Origin: Psychrobacter immobilis
GTDB taxonomy: Bacteria; Pseudomonadota; Gammaproteobacteria; Pseudomonadales; Moraxellaceae
Reading direction: 5' to 3'
Assembly: GCA_904846145.1 (NCBI GenBank)
Contig: CAJGZL010000001.1
Span: 2,294,001 to 2,358,000, forward strand
DNA: 64,000 bases
In this document: positions 63,839 through 64,000 of the stretch, piece after piece
Numbering within the stretch: the first letter of the stretch is position 1
How the letters are laid out: the number at the start of each line of letters is the position of its first letter
The notes under the pieces: model-generated
The model's input: only the letters and a program-made list of their open reading frames with translations
Databases searched by the model: none
Told to the model about the DNA's origin: nothing
Program-made: the position numbers and the translations under genes

Positions 63839-64000
63839 GTCCATTTTATAGCTGGATTTGTTCACTAAATATAACTGAGCTTTATTGATATCTAAATGTA
63901 TGACCAGTATAACGAGAGCTTAATACTTATAAGTCATAAGCTTCGGCCAAAATTTGATTGATAGTTTTCAACTTTGTTAGCGATTAACGGAGCTAATTTC
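63839..64000. other. Right-edge region, no certain gene
   Basis: On the minus strand a frame is open from the edge to a TGA at 63934-63936 and ends KLAPLIANKVENYQSNFGRSL. It could be the 3' end of a neighbouring gene such as one upstream of ssrS, but about 20 codons are too few to decide. Confidence 0.25.

Noticed and set aside
1..64000. CRISPR array, tRNA genes or prophage
   Set aside because: No regularly spaced identical repeats, no tRNA TPsiC/anticodon pattern in the gene-free regions, and no phage structural or integrase genes were seen.

Overview
The window reads as chromosomal DNA of a Moraxellaceae gamma-proteobacterium, most likely a Psychrobacter. Support: moderate to low GC, housekeeping proteins of Psychrobacter/Acinetobacter type, a Wza-Wzb-Wzc capsule locus, a bacterial trimethylamine monooxygenase, and many short intergenic palindromes starting with GTAG. 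The assignment comes from reading the sequence; no search was run. I saw no tRNA, rRNA, CRISPR array, prophage or intact insertion sequence.

Layout. 0-3 kb: NAD synthesis (nadA, cut by the window edge, a Nudix-HTH regulator, nadC), with a shared palindromic operator in front of nadA and nadC. 3.3-6.2 kb: a MarC-family membrane protein, tmm and a LysE/ArgO exporter. 6.4-8.4 kb: an operon of three small unknown proteins that look like paralogues. 8.6-9.6 kb: rluB. 9.9-34.4 kb: a capsule locus on the plus strand. 34.5-43 kb: housekeeping genes on the minus strand (scpB, scpA, trpS, lpxL-like, rpsI, rplM, rsmD, mrdA) separated by REP-like palindromes. 43.5-50.8 kb: a DUF445 protein, ccmFGHI and adk. 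50.9-58.2 kb: secB, grxC, a rhodanese, rsgA, orn, lpxH, a cyclophilin and glnS. 58.4-64 kb: a PLD-like protein, a peroxiredoxin, a GST, a META/DUF4377 lipoprotein, ruvC, fxsA and, at the right edge on the minus strand, a 6S RNA gene with a clear promoter.

Capsule logic (inference from families). Export and assembly: Wza, Wzb, Wzc, Wzx, Wzy and Wzi. Three nucleotide-sugar branches can be read. (1) Pseudaminic acid: PseC, F, G, H and I, with no dedicated PseB next to them. (2) UDP-L-FucNAc: CapE, CapF, CapG; the CapE product is the same 4-keto sugar that PseB makes, so CapE may feed both branches. (3) A 2,4-diamino-2,4,6-trideoxy-D-glucose derivative: PglF-like dehydratase, DegT aminotransferase, PglD-like acyltransferase and a PglC-like initiating transferase, with a MaoC hydratase embedded that may supply a 3-hydroxyacyl group. 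Three glycosyltransferases plus the initiating enzyme suggest a tetrasaccharide repeat. The wzy reading frame is interrupted near its 5' end by apparent indels in three T runs, next to a probable insertion-sequence scar, so as read this allele is probably not expressed full length.

The most novel-looking protein system is the three-gene paralogous operon at 6.4-8.4 kb, whose middle member carries a textbook EF-hand/dockerin-type calcium loop.
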